A DNA stretch of 43,035 nt. Source: Limnothrix sp. CACIAM 69d (GTDB lineage: Bacteria; Cyanobacteriota; Cyanobacteriia; CACIAM-69d). Under the pieces are notes generated by a model. It searched no databases. It was given only the letters and a program-made list of their open reading frames with translations, and had not been told where the DNA came from. The position numbers were made by a program, and so were the translations under genes. Positions 1-8,807 of the stretch are shown in pieces; position 1 is the stretch's first letter; each line of letters starts with the position of its first letter. The DNA lies in NCBI GenBank assembly GCA_001913845.2, contig MKGP02000098.1:1-43035 (forward strand), written 5' to 3'.

Positions 1-68
1 TGACGACCTTTGACTAAACCACTCTTAATGATGTTTTGAGAATCACAATGGGGACAGTGCATTGTCAT
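1..68 (-). mobile_element. 5' end of an IS1-like transposase gene (InsA-type zinc ribbon), cut by the window edge
   Basis: Read on the minus strand from position 68, the sequence gives MTMHCPHCDSQNIIKSGLVK and then runs off the window. A CPHC pair followed by a short basic stretch is the usual start of IS1-family InsA proteins, which bind the element's ends through a zinc ribbon. The second half of the zinc site and any InsB/DDE part lie outside. The frame stays open upstream to another ATG at 104, so the exact start is uncertain; 68 or 62 fit the family best. I could not identify the terminal inverted repeat that should lie between about 70 and 170. Confidence 0.55.
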
Positions 69-176
69 GGCCAAGCTGAACAGCGACTCACCCCATTCTG
101 CCATAACATTATCTACTTGAAGCTCTCCAAAAATCAAACCGTAGCAATCCAGAAGCCAGATCAGGGATGAGTCATG

Positions 177-300
177 AGAGGATGTCGTCAAAACGCTTGA
201 AGCCCTGGTTCCAGCGTTGGCGGATCGTGGGGGCAAGGGGCTGAAGCCCCTTATCTAGGGTGGTTAGGGTATGGAAGATCAACCGTTTTCACTGGATCCC
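177..300. repeat. MITE-like palindromic element, copy A (degenerate right end)
   Basis: The left end reads AGAGGATGTCGTCAAAACG. The centre carries the palindrome AAGGGGCTGAAGCCCCTT (about 235-252) preceded by TCGTGGGGGC. The right end (about 282-300), read in reverse, is a weak match to the left terminus. The same end, centre and flanking motif recur at 15452, 32842 and 37976. It sits between the IS1-like fragment and the 3' end of the glutathione peroxidase gene. The right boundary is approximate. Confidence 0.55.
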
Positions 301-371
301 AGGAAGTGACGATAGACCCTAGGAACCAAGCGATCACTAGGCTTGAATGCCGTGCTCAATTCATACCGAAT

Positions 372-854
372 TTAGGCAGCAAGGGCCTGCTCGATCGCGC
401 CGATCAATTCAGCCGAATCCGGGGCGATGCGGCTGGGGAAACGACCCAAAATTTCGCCATTTTTACCAATCAGAAACTTTTCAAAGTTCCAGGCCACATC
501 CCCAGTCGGTTCGGATCCCGAGGTCAGGCGGGCATAGAGCGGGTGTTGCTCGGCTCCCTTGGCATGTACCTTGTCAAATAGCTCAAAGGTCACGCTGTAG
601 CGCGTTGAGCAGAAGGTCTTAATTTGGTCATTGGTTCCGGGTTCTTGGGAACCAAAATCGTTGCAGGGAAAGGCCAAAATCCGCAGACCTTGGGCACTAT
701 ATTTTTCATGCAAGGCCTGAAGTCCTTGGTATTGCGGCGTGTAGCCACAATAGGAAGCCACGTTCACAATCAAAAGTACCTGCCCTTGATAGCTGCTGAG
801 GGCACGGTCTTCGCCGTCAATGGTTTTGACTGAGAGATCGGTGATGGTTGCCAT
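372..854 (-). CDS. Glutathione peroxidase family protein (thioredoxin-type, non-selenium)
   Basis: A 160-residue protein that should reduce hydrogen peroxide and lipid hydroperoxides. The catalytic set is visible: Cys36 in ASYCGYTPQY, Gln70 in FGSQEPG and the Trp-Asn of VAWNFEKF. Cysteines at 36, 64 (FPCN) and 82 (KTFC) fall at the positions used by yeast Gpx3/Hyr1. Family knowledge for that arrangement predicts a Cys36-Cys82 disulfide reduced by thioredoxin rather than glutathione. NQF of the common FPCNQFG motif is NDF here, a position outside the catalytic set. There is no signal peptide, so it is cytosolic. It lies 89 bp downstream of the peroxiredoxin gene on the same strand, suggesting a shared peroxide-defence function. 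The start is the ATG at 854; length is normal for the family. Confidence 0.93.
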   Translation of the reverse strand: MATITDLSVKTIDGEDRALSSYQGQVLLIVNVASYCGYTPQYQGLQALHEKYSAQGLRILAFPCNDFGSQEPGTNDQIKTFCSTRYSVTFELFDKVHAKGAEQHPLYARLTSGSEPTGDVAWNFEKFLIGKNGEILGRFPSRIAPDSAELIGAIEQALAA

Positions 855-943
855 GATGAGTGTGCTTGTCGTGTCGCCAGTGATGGTTGTCTAGGATAGC
901 GGTTTGAGATGGAAATGATCCCGGGTGTGACCCGGCGGGGGGG

Positions 944-1399
944 CTAGCCCAACCCTTGCACAATTTTGAGCGCTTCGGTCACGTGGCCCTTGGCATTCAA
1001 CAGATCGTTGAACTGGTGGCGCACAATGCCCGCTTTGTCGATGACGTAGGTAACCCGGCCCGGAACCACAAACAGCGTGTTCGGGACACCATAGGCCTTG
1101 CGCAGGGCCCCATCGCGATCGCTCACGAGGGCGAAGGGCAGACTATATTTTTCCGCGAACGTTTTGTGGGAATCCACGGAGTCGCTGCTCACGCCAATTA
1201 CTGCTGCACCGGCCCCTTGAAAGGCTTCGTAGCTATCGCGGAAAGCGCAGGCTTCGATCGTGCAACCGGGCGTGTCGTCCTTGGGGTAAAAGTAGAGCAC
1301 GACGGGTTGCTTACCCACAAACTGGCTCAGGGTAACGGTTTCGCCCGTTTGAGTTGGCAGGGAAAAATCCGGCGCGCGATCGCCCACTTGAATAGCCAT
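944..1399 (-). CDS. prxQ: Peroxiredoxin Q / bacterioferritin comigratory protein (thiol peroxidase)
   Basis: A 151-residue single-domain thioredoxin-fold peroxidase. The signature DDTPGCTIEACAFRD carries the peroxidatic Cys46 and, five residues on, the resolving Cys51, the arrangement of atypical two-cysteine PrxQ/BCP enzymes. These reduce hydrogen and alkyl hydroperoxides with thioredoxin as donor. The N-terminus (VGDRAPDFSLPTQTG) and the length are typical, and there is no export signal. Cyanobacteria usually carry several PrxQ paralogues, so which one this is cannot be told. The upstream neighbour on the same strand (1518-1934) is unrelated; the downstream gene is the glutathione peroxidase. 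Confidence 0.93.
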   Translation of the reverse strand: MAIQVGDRAPDFSLPTQTGETVTLSQFVGKQPVVLYFYPKDDTPGCTIEACAFRDSYEAFQGAGAAVIGVSSDSVDSHKTFAEKYSLPFALVSDRDGALRKAYGVPNTLFVVPGRVTYVIDKAGIVRHQFNDLLNAKGHVTEALKIVQGLG

Positions 1400-1517
1400 A
1401 GGAACCTAAGGAAATCATTGCGATTTGTGAACCATGGCTAATGCTACCGCAGGGCCCATGGCGGCTGGCCAATCGGCCCAAGGAAGTAGCAGGCGGCGGG
1501 GCGATTTTCAGGATTGC

Positions 1518-1934
1518 CTAAGGTAGGCCGTCTCCTTCTTCAAAGTCGGGCTGACTGGGGCGATCGGGCTGCCATCGCACCGGCCGCTGGTTGAGGGGCA
1601 CGCGGCCCGTTTCTGCTTCAACGGTGGCTCGATTGTGCGCGGGGTCAAAATTTTGGGTCATTTCCGATCGCAAGGTCTGCACGCGGGTTTCCACCAGGCG
1701 CACTTCCGCTTGCAGTTGCCGTAATTCTGCCCGACGGGTGGCATAGAGCGGGATCCACTGCACCAGCGCCGCGACCGCAATGAGCGCCAACAGGCTGTTA
1801 ACGGACAGCTTGAACAGGCTTTCCAGGGCGATCGACCGATAGGACGCGGACTTCGGCAGTTGCTTGGGACGCAACCTGGGTCGGCGTTGTACCGGTGGAT
1901 CAGGACGGTGCTGGGGCTGGAAAGCGTTCATCAA
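1518..1934 (-). CDS. Small membrane-anchored protein with periplasmic coiled coil, function unknown
   Basis: A 138-residue protein. A basic, proline-rich cytoplasmic N-terminus (about residues 1-38) is followed by one transmembrane segment (about 43-66, SVNSLLALIAVAALVQWIPL). A heptad-like stretch follows (about 70-95, RAELRQLQAEVRLVETRVQT), then a proline-rich tail. This bitopic plan with a short coiled coil resembles the layout of FtsL/DivIC-type septum proteins, but I see no sequence motif that proves a link. Proteins of this shape are conserved as hypotheticals in cyanobacteria. The start is the ATG at 1934 (MMNAF), which could equally be the second codon. Confidence 0.75.
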   Translation of the reverse strand: MMNAFQPQHRPDPPVQRRPRLRPKQLPKSASYRSIALESLFKLSVNSLLALIAVAALVQWIPLYATRRAELRQLQAEVRLVETRVQTLRSEMTQNFDPAHNRATVEAETGRVPLNQRPVRWQPDRPSQPDFEEGDGLP

Positions 1935-3560
1935 AATCAGTGAGTGAGCGCAGTTAAGCAGAAATGGATAGTTGAGCTAGTGGGCTGCACCCTGATACAC
2001 GATGTGATCCCCCAGCATGGTCTGGGTTTCAGGAAACCCAAATCCCCCAAGGTTCTAGCAATTTGCTTGTGATTCGGCAATGTGCTAGGGGCAGTAGGGA
2101 GGATTACCCCTCTCCGTAAAACTGGTGCAATGGGGGTGACTTTTTTAACGATGACAGAACTGAAATTCGTGACCCTAAAAATCAGAGGAAATCAGCAGCA
2201 ATCGATCGTCGAGTCTGGCAACTGCCCATAGTTAGTTCATCCAGAACGGGGTATGAGATCCGGATGAATTCATAACGACTCATAAATCAATGAATTGAGT
2301 AATCAAACAGACTAGTTAGACCAGCTCGTTAGCCAGACTATTAATCAATTTATTAGTCAATTCATTAATTGCCCTTGAATTGCATCACCCTTGAATGGCG
2401 CATGGTTTGCCTTGGAAGTAAGCCAGCCTACCGCAAGCCAACCCATCTTGAAATTTATGCAAATCTATTTTGAAATCCTGGGCAACAGGTGATTGATCGG
2501 TTGAAAGCGACATTTTCAGCAGCGTTTTTGCATCAATGTCTCCAAATCTCTCTAGAGGACTGTGGGATCCCGTTGAGATTCTTGGCTCTTTGGCATCGAC
2601 GTAATTGCAACGCAATCACAGCAAGCGAAAGTCTATGATCCTTAAGCTTTTGGAAGCGTTATCAATCCTGCGGAAGGACTTGATCAGGATGACATTTGGC
2701 GCTGAGAAAATCTCTTGAAAATTTTCGAGGAAGACTTTGGGGGCCAATTTGAAGAATGATTTAGAGAATTCAGATCTTGGGTTTGGGCATGGTTAATAAT
2801 AATCAGCAGCAACAGTGGTGTTCATTCAGACGATTGCACTCGAATTGGAGTGGATGATCTTCCTGAACAAACGCTGTGAAATCAAAAGACGTTGACGGAG
2901 TAACTAACCCTAAGCTGACAGCTTTAAACCGATCGGCTGGGGGTTGAGACTTTGGGTCAGAGCCTTCAGGATGTTACCGCTAAAATGCCCAAACACGGCA
3001 TGAAGAGAGCACCCGGGGGGGTTAAGTCTTGGTTAATGGCGGATTGTCCGCAACCACCCCGCCTAGTCCTAGCACGCGATCGCCCCTGAAGCAAGGCGAT
3101 CGGGCTGAATAATGAGTGGTTCCGTGTTGGGCGGGGTTAGTGGGGTATTATTCGGTACTCGCGCAGCCGTCGATTGATCGGCGATTTCTTGTTGATTGCC
3201 CGCCGATTCACAGTCACCCAATCAGCACTTGCTTCGTGTTCTTGCGGGAATGATCCCGATTCGTGATCATCCCGCGATCGGGTCGAGCACCGCAAAGCGC
3301 CATCAATCGCTATCAAGCGCCATCAATTGCCGCAAATTAGCCCGGTGTATCCTAAAGAATGTGCAGGAATGCGCCCGGGAAACCGCTGCCCGATCGCCTT
3401 GGGCCAATCCGGCCGACTTCCAGCCAATGGAGCGAGCAGCCTTTGGTAGACTGGACAGCATCTATCAACCCCAGCCATCAATTCGACGGCTTGGGTCTCA
3501 GCTCCCTGCCCGAGCGCGGGGGCAACCAACACTCCAAAAGACACCTAGAGGCATCATTCC
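1935..3560. other. Long intergenic stretch without a supported protein gene
   Basis: About 1.6 kb between a minus-strand gene and psbM. Short reading frames at 2385-2615 (minus) and 3196-3630 (plus) have no recognisable domain, ribosome site or protein-like composition. The 2230-2390 part is AT-rich with many ATTAAT/ATTCAT motifs. The 3000-3300 part is GC-rich and should contain the psbM leader. No tRNA fold was recognised. An unrecognised small RNA cannot be excluded. Confidence 0.5.
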
Positions 3561-3674
3561 ATGCAAGTTAATGATCTCGGCTTCATTGCCAGCATTCTGT
3601 TTGTGGCAATTCCTGCTGCCTTTTTGCTGATTCTTTACATCCAAACCGCCAGCCGCGAAAACAGCAAGGGCTAA
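3561..3674 (+). CDS. psbM: Photosystem II reaction centre protein M
   Basis: A 37-codon gene. The protein starts [18 protein letters not shown], continues as one transmembrane helix (about residues 6-27) and ends in [10 protein letters not shown], which is the PsbM family pattern from N- to C-terminus. PsbM sits at the monomer-monomer interface of the photosystem II dimer in the thylakoid membrane. The start ATG is preceded by TAGAGG at 3545-3550, a plausible ribosome site with rather long spacing. The gene overlaps, in another frame, the 3' part of a longer spurious frame (3196-3630), so a length-based gene finder could miss it. It appears to be monocistronic. Confidence 0.96.
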   Translation: MQVNDLGFIASILFVAIPAAFLLILYIQTASRENSKG

Positions 3675-4295
3675 TTGGCCAAGGCTCGCTTAGGGCTAAT
3701 CAACAGTTGAGTTGTAATCGTTTTCAACTCGCCAGTTCTGATCTGTTGCGATCGGGGGTGGCGCTGAGGCGGTGAGCAAGGAAAGTTTTTTAAAATCCGT
3801 TTGGGAGAGGGTCTGGCGTTGCCGGGCCCTTTCTTTATGGAGGTTGTGGGGTTGGTTGAGTGGAGTGGTCGATCGGGATTGCCTGGGATTGCTTTTGGAG
3901 GGTCGATCGCGTCGTTGCGGATCGATTGGCAATGACTGTTGGTGTTCGATCGCGGGGTGGGAAGGATGGGATGATGCCATGCTCGCTCAATCCCGATCGA
4001 ACAAAATCGATCAAATCCGTAAGCAAAAGCTGACTTATTGGCGCTGTTTGATCGCAAGTTCCCACTCCGGCTCTACACTAATGGTCTCTCGGATGGTCTC
4101 TCGCGTGGATCCAGTTTATTCACGACGTAGCGATGACACAGGCGACAAGGCAATGGCAACCGGGCGATCGCGTCCCCCAGCCGATCGCCCGGCTATAAAC
4201 CGTGACTGATGAGCCGCGACCGGTCGGCAACCCGGCCATTGGCAACCCGGCCAACTGAGTAACCACCCCTTTTTTGTAGCGAATCAATCCGGCTG
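3675..4295. other. Intergenic stretch between psbM and the aminotransferase gene
   Basis: About 620 bp dense in GATCG/HIP1-like motifs. The overlapping frames on both strands have biased, low-complexity translations and no domain, so I reject them as genes. A short direct repeat, GGCAACCCGGCCA, occurs twice around 4227-4254, just ahead of the aminotransferase leader. Nothing else identified. Confidence 0.5.
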
Positions 4296-5441
4296 ATGGA
4301 TAACAAATTGATGCTGATGATTCCGGGGCCCACCCCGGTTCCGGAACCCGTGCTGCTGGCCCAGGCCAAACACCCGATCGGTCACCGGAGCGGCGACTTT
4401 GGCAAGATTATGGCCGAAGTGACCGAAAACCTGAAATGGCTGCACCAAACCCAAAATGATGTGCTGATCTTGGCTTCGAGCGGCACGGGGGCCATGGAAG
4501 CCGGCATCATCAACTTCCTGAGCGCGGGCGATCGCGTGTTGGTGGGCACGAACGGTAAGTTTGGCGAACGCTGGGCTGAAGTGGCCGAAGCCTACGGTCT
4601 GACGGTGGAAACCCTGACGGCGGATTGGGGCAAACCCCTGGATCCGCAAGCCTTTGCTGATCGCCTGAGTGCCGACACCGACAAGAGCATCAAAGCGGTA
4701 ATTGTCACCCACAGCGAAACCTCCACCGGGGTGATCAACGACCTGCAAACGATCAACGGTCATGTGAAGGCGCACGGTGCGCTGATGATGGTGGATGCGG
4801 TCACCAGCTTGGGCGCAACCAGCGTCCCGATCGATGAGTGGGGCTTGGACGTGGTGGCTTCCGGTTCCCAAAAGGGCTATATGATTCCGCCCGGTTTGGG
4901 CTTTGTGGCCGTTAGTCCCAAGGCTTGGGAAGCTTACAAGACTGCAACTTTGCCTAAGTACTACTTGGATTTGGGCAAATATCGCAAGGATGCGGCCAAA
5001 AACAGCACGCCCTTCACGCCGCCCGTGAATCTGTTCTACGCGCTGCAAGAGGCCTTGCGGTTGATGAAGAAGGAAGGGCTAGACAACATCTTTGCGCGGC
5101 ACGCTCGGTTGCGGGCCGCGACCCGGGCGGCGGTGGCGGCCTTGAATTTGCCGCTCTATGCACCCGATGATTGCGCCAGCCCGGCGATCACGGCGGTGAT
5201 GCCCCAGTCCGTGGATGCGGAACAGGTTCGATCGGTGATGCGCAAGAAGTACGACATCGCCTTGGCCGGTGGTCAGGATGCGCTGAAGGGCAAGATCTTC
5301 CGCATTGGTCACTTGGGTTTTGTGAGCGATCGGGACGTGCTGACGGCGATCGCTGCCCTGGAAGCCACTTTGATTGAGTTGGGGGCTGAGGTGACCTCCG
5401 GTGCTGGGGTGGCGGCGGCGGCCAAGCATTTGATCGGCTAA
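4296..5441 (+). CDS. PLP-dependent alanine/serine-glyoxylate aminotransferase family protein
   Basis: A 381-residue class V (fold type I) aminotransferase. It has the substrate/PLP motif PGPTPVPEPVL near the N-terminus, the phosphate-binding SSGTGAMEA (about residues 66-74), an Asp in MMVDAVTSLGA that pairs with the PLP ring, and the Schiff-base Lys193 in ASGSQKGYMIPPG. Relatives use alanine or serine as amino donor and glyoxylate as acceptor, which in a cyanobacterium would serve photorespiratory glycolate metabolism. Older annotations call the cyanobacterial orthologue a soluble hydrogenase 42-kDa subunit, a name not supported by the motifs. Donor preference cannot be read from the sequence. 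Start ATG at 4296; full length for the family. Confidence 0.93.
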   Translation: MDNKLMLMIPGPTPVPEPVLLAQAKHPIGHRSGDFGKIMAEVTENLKWLHQTQNDVLILASSGTGAMEAGIINFLSAGDRVLVGTNGKFGERWAEVAEAYGLTVETLTADWGKPLDPQAFADRLSADTDKSIKAVIVTHSETSTGVINDLQTINGHVKAHGALMMVDAVTSLGATSVPIDEWGLDVVASGSQKGYMIPPGLGFVAVSPKAWEAYKTATLPKYYLDLGKYRKDAAKNSTPFTPPVNLFYALQEALRLMKKEGLDNIFARHARLRAATRAAVAALNLPLYAPDDCASPAITAVMPQSVDAEQVRSVMRKKYDIALAGGQDALKGKIFRIGHLGFVSDRDVLTAIAALEATLIELGAEVTSGAGVAAAAKHLIG

Positions 5442-5469
5442 TTCCAACGGGTTAGTGCAATTCTGGATC

Positions 5470-5491
5470 GGGGTGTACGGCCGTACACCCC
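5470..5491. repeat. 22-bp perfect palindrome downstream of the aminotransferase gene
   Basis: GGGGTGTACGG is followed directly by its reverse complement CCGTACACCCC. No T-run follows, so it is a poor intrinsic terminator; it looks like a dispersed palindromic repeat. It lies 28 bp past the aminotransferase stop codon. Confidence 0.7.
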
Positions 5492-5599
5492 TACAGGATT
5501 CGCGCCCCCAAACAGAAGAATCCCTACACCCAAATTTCTACAGTAGTAGCGCGGTTGCCTGAATTCATGGGGTCAACGTTGCGGAGTCAATACAAAAAC

Positions 5600-7723
5600 A
5601 TGACGACTTCAGGGGTGAGAACGCGGCGATCGCGCAATTGGCATCGGCGGTTGGGAATGGTGTTGGCCGCCTGTGCCACAGCCCTCACAACCTTGCCCAT
5701 GGCTTCTCGGGCCTTGGCCCAGGAGACGGGCCAAACGATTCAGCCGATCGAGCCGCTGCCACAACCCAATGCTCCGGCTGCACCCCCGATTACCTCCGAT
5801 CCCGTCAGTCCAAGCCTAAATTCCGCCCCAAATTTTGCTCCAAGCTCCAGCGCCAATTCCAGCTTCGCGCCAACTTTTGAGCCGAATAATTGCCCTTTCA
5901 CCCTGCCGCCGGAATTTGCCCGGGAAACGGTGCGCTGCGGCATGGTGACCGTGCCCGAGCGCCACAGCAATCCCACCGGAAAAACCATTCGCCTGGGGGT
6001 GGCAATCTTAAAAAGCAAGAGCGCCAATCCGCAACCGGATCCGCTGGTGATGGCCCAAGGGGGGCCGGGCGGATCGATGTTGGAGCTGTTGCCGGCCTTT
6101 TTGCCCTCGTTGGCGGGAATGCGCGATCGGGACATTATTTTGTTTGATCAACGGGGCACGCGCTATTCAGAACCCTTTTTGTTTTGCCAAGAAGTCTATG
6201 ATTTCAAGGTGCAAAATGCGCGGTTTCCCGACTCACCGGCCCTGCGCGATCGCTATCAAGCGGCGGTGGCGGGCTGTCGCGATCGGCTCAAAAATTCCGG
6301 TGTGGATTTGGCGGCCTATAACAGCCTAGAAAGTGCGGCGGATGTGCCCCTGGTGGTGCAGGCGGCGGGGTATGGTGGCCCGTTCAATTTCTATGGGGTG
6401 TCCTACGGGACAATGTTGGCCCAGCACCTGATGCGCGATTTTCCCGATCGCCTGCGATCGGTGATTTTGGATTCCGTTGCGCCCCTGGATACCAGCTTCA
6501 TTGTGCATTTGCCGCGCAACACCGATCGGGCCCTGCGGCGGTTTTTTGAAGCTTGTCGGCGCGATCGCCTCTGTGGTTCCACCTACACCACCCTTGAGCA
6601 GGACTTTTTGGGAGCCGTGGCCAAGCTGCGTGCTCGGCCCCAGGTGATTCAGTTGCCCAACTATGGGGAACTTCAGGATTTGTTGGAAGGCCGCCTCTCG
6701 ATCGAGAATTTGGATCCGAATCGGTTGGCGGTTCCCGTGTTGTTGGATGGGGATGGGTTCATTTCCGCCGTCAGCACGGCGTTTTATTCCTCCGCCAGCA
6801 TTCCCAAGTTGCCCCAGGCTTTGCGGGAAACTCGCCAAAACAGCTATGCGGGGATTTTGCGCGTGTTGCCGCTGCTGCTGTTTAGCAAAAGCCAGGCCGA
6901 TGGGGTCTATAACTCCGTGATGTGTTCGGAAGATGGCGGATTCACCTTGGCGGAAGTGGATGCCAGCGGTGTGTATCCGGAAATTGCCCCGGCTCTGCTC
7001 CAAGCGCCTGAGGAACTGTTGCGCACCTGCCAAACCTGGCAAGTGCCGCCCCTGGCTCCTAAGGCGAATCAACCGGTGCGCAGCGCTGTGCCCTCGTTGC
7101 TGTTGTCTGGGGAATTGGATCAAGTTACGCCGCCGGAGTTTGCGGAACGGGTGGCTCGGGGCTTGGATCGCCACTATCGCTATGTGCTGCCGGGTCTGAG
7201 CCACGCGGTGTTTGGCAGTTCCGATTGCGTGAGCCAAATGATGGGAGGGTTTTTGCAAGCGCCCGATCGCGCCCCCAACGCGGCCTGTGTGTCGCAAATG
7301 CGGACGCAGTTTGAAGTGCCCAAGCCCCTGCGGTTTACGCCTGCCACGGCCAACAATCTCGGGATCAGCATGGTGATTCCAGCGGGCTGGCGCTTGAGTA
7401 TGCAGGGATTGGCTCCGGTCTGGAGTGAGGTGGATGGCAGCGGGTTTGCCACGGGGCGGGTGTTGGCGGTGTCGGTGGCTCAACAGTCCACGGCGGAAGT
7501 GCTGCGATCGCTCCCTTACCCCACCCGATCGCTCGGAGAACGGCGCTATCGGAACCGGCGCTGGCAACTGTATACGATTGATAATCCATCCCTGGCCTCG
7601 ATCGTGGCCCTGTACACACGTCGGGGCAAAACCTACGTGGTGGCGATCGACAGCGATTCCCTGTGGCATCGGGATGCGGTTTTGGAAGGGGTGCTCAGTA
7701 ATTTCCGAATTCAGTCCCGCTAG
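5600..7723 (+). CDS. Secreted alpha/beta hydrolase with TAP-like C-terminal domain (S33 peptidase-like)
   Basis: From the ATG at 5600 the protein has 707 residues. A twin-arginine-containing basic start and a hydrophobic stretch end in SRALAQ, a good signal-peptidase site; a Pro/Ser/Ala-rich linker follows. The hydrolase core has an oxyanion motif QGGPGGS, the nucleophile elbow GVSYG with Ser268, an Asp in SGELDQVTPPEFA and a His in LSHAVFG. This is the layout of tripeptidyl-aminopeptidase/proline-iminopeptidase relatives with the TAP C-terminal domain. An additional region of about 120 residues after the His (PKPLRFTPATANNLG onward) is not part of the core and I do not recognise it. It should act in the periplasm or outside the cell; the substrate is unknown. 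An in-frame ATG at 5555 would hide the signal peptide, so 5600 is preferred. Confidence 0.88.
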   Translation: MTTSGVRTRRSRNWHRRLGMVLAACATALTTLPMASRALAQETGQTIQPIEPLPQPNAPAAPPITSDPVSPSLNSAPNFAPSSSANSSFAPTFEPNNCPFTLPPEFARETVRCGMVTVPERHSNPTGKTIRLGVAILKSKSANPQPDPLVMAQGGPGGSMLELLPAFLPSLAGMRDRDIILFDQRGTRYSEPFLFCQEVYDFKVQNARFPDSPALRDRYQAAVAGCRDRLKNSGVDLAAYNSLESAADVPLVVQAAGYGGPFNFYGVSYGTMLAQHLMRDFPDRLRSVILDSVAPLDTSFIVHLPRNTDRALRRFFEACRRDRLCGSTYTTLEQDFLGAVAKLRARPQVIQLPNYGELQDLLEGRLSIENLDPNRLAVPVLLDGDGFISAVSTAFYSSASIPKLPQALRETRQNSYAGILRVLPLLLFSKSQADGVYNSVMCSEDGGFTLAEVDASGVYPEIAPALLQAPEELLRTCQTWQVPPLAPKANQPVRSAVPSLLLSGELDQVTPPEFAERVARGLDRHYRYVLPGLSHAVFGSSDCVSQMMGGFLQAPDRAPNAACVSQMRTQFEVPKPLRFTPATANNLGISMVIPAGWRLSMQGLAPVWSEVDGSGFATGRVLAVSVAQQSTAEVLRSLPYPTRSLGERRYRNRRWQLYTIDNPSLASIVALYTRRGKTYVVAIDSDSLWHRDAVLEGVLSNFRIQSR

Positions 7724-7787
7724 GTGGGGGCCGCTTTGGAAAATGGGAATCATCCCTTCACGGAGTTACGGCAGCCGCCCGGAGCCT

Positions 7788-8741
7788 ATGGATACCTCTG
7801 TTGCTGATGCTTGGCAGTTACTCAATTGGCATGTCATTGACCCCAAAAATATTGGTGATTTGCTTGCGGCTCCTAGTCGTTATTTGACATTGGCCGCCGA
7901 TCAAAAAGCGATCGACCTGCGCCGCTTAGATCCGGAAACCCGCGACCAAACCCAAGCGGAATTATTATTCGGCGATCGCCCGATCGCCCATGTGGTGGGT
8001 GGCGGCGGTCTCTTGTTCGATCGCTTTAAACCGGCGATCCAAGCCTTGGTTCAGCAACAACAACAATCGCCCGATCACACTAAGCTAATTGCCTGGGGCC
8101 CCGGTCAACAGATTTACGGCAAATTTACACCCCAACAAATTCAAAACTTCGACTATCGACCCTATTTGGATGGGTTTGATTTGGTGGGGCTGCGGGATGC
8201 CCATGTGGAGAATTTGGGATTGGGTTACCATTGGCTGCCCTGTGCCAGTTGCCTACATCCCGCCTTTGACCAACCCAGGCTAATTCGCCATGAATTTGTG
8301 GTGTTTTCCCACAAAAAATTCCAGATTGATTTCCCCGATTTTCCTCGCATGACCAATGAGGAAACGGATTTTGAAACGGTTCTCAATTTCCTCGGATCCG
8401 GCGAAACCATTCTCACCAGTTCCTACCATGGAGCCTATTGGGGAACATTGTTGGGGCGGAGGGTTTTGGCCTTTCCGTTCACCAGCAAAACCCACACCCT
8501 GAAACATCAGCCGGGCATTTTCCCGATCGAGCGGTGGCGGCCTGCCGGTTGGCAACTGAAATTACTGGGAAAAACCTGGATTGATCGCCGTCGGTACGAT
8601 CGATTCACCTGCGACGTGACGGGCTGGCAGCGCTTTTTGAAACAATGCCGCACCTATCCCGAAAGTTTGCAGGAAACACGCGATCGTAACCACTGGTTCT
8701 ATCAACAAGTCCGGGAGTTAACCAGCGCCGCCCCGACTTGA
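7788..8741 (+). CDS. Polysaccharide pyruvyl transferase family protein
   Basis: About 317 residues. The N-terminal NIGDLLAAPSRYL, the glycine loop AHVVGGGGLLFDR, the AWGPGQQI strand, LVGLRDAHVENLG and the late GSGETILTSSYHGAYWGTLLGRRVLAFPF match the pyruvyl transferase/glycosyltransferase-B-like family. The SSYHG motif is the usual signature near the C-terminal nucleotide-side half. Known members add ketal pyruvate to exopolysaccharide sugars; the acceptor here is unknown. There is no other exopolysaccharide gene next to it. The frame stays open far upstream into the hydrolase gene, but that part is shadow; ATGs at 7743 and 7788 are both possible and neither has a strong ribosome site. It follows the hydrolase by 64 bp and may be co-transcribed. 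Confidence 0.8.
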   Translation: MDTSVADAWQLLNWHVIDPKNIGDLLAAPSRYLTLAADQKAIDLRRLDPETRDQTQAELLFGDRPIAHVVGGGGLLFDRFKPAIQALVQQQQQSPDHTKLIAWGPGQQIYGKFTPQQIQNFDYRPYLDGFDLVGLRDAHVENLGLGYHWLPCASCLHPAFDQPRLIRHEFVVFSHKKFQIDFPDFPRMTNEETDFETVLNFLGSGETILTSSYHGAYWGTLLGRRVLAFPFTSKTHTLKHQPGIFPIERWRPAGWQLKLLGKTWIDRRRYDRFTCDVTGWQRFLKQCRTYPESLQETRDRNHWFYQQVRELTSAAPT

Positions 8742-8807
8742 GTTAAACTCATAGACTGGTTTTCGCAACGATTTCCCGTCCCCGATCGCCCTGCTTACCC
8801 CCGCCCT

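Noticed and set aside
2385..2615. 76-codon minus-strand frame in the spacer before psbM
   Set aside because: No family resemblance, no ribosome site, and isolated in an otherwise non-coding stretch.
3196..3630. 144-codon plus-strand frame
   Set aside because: Biased composition, no domain, no ribosome site, and it overlaps psbM in a different phase.
3671..4209. Several overlapping frames after psbM on both strands
   Set aside because: They arise from GATCG-rich low-complexity DNA; none has a fold-like sequence.
6326..7753. 475-codon frame opposite the TAP-type hydrolase gene
   Set aside because: Antisense shadow of a gene with clear catalytic motifs; the translation is His/Arg/Gln-rich without a domain.
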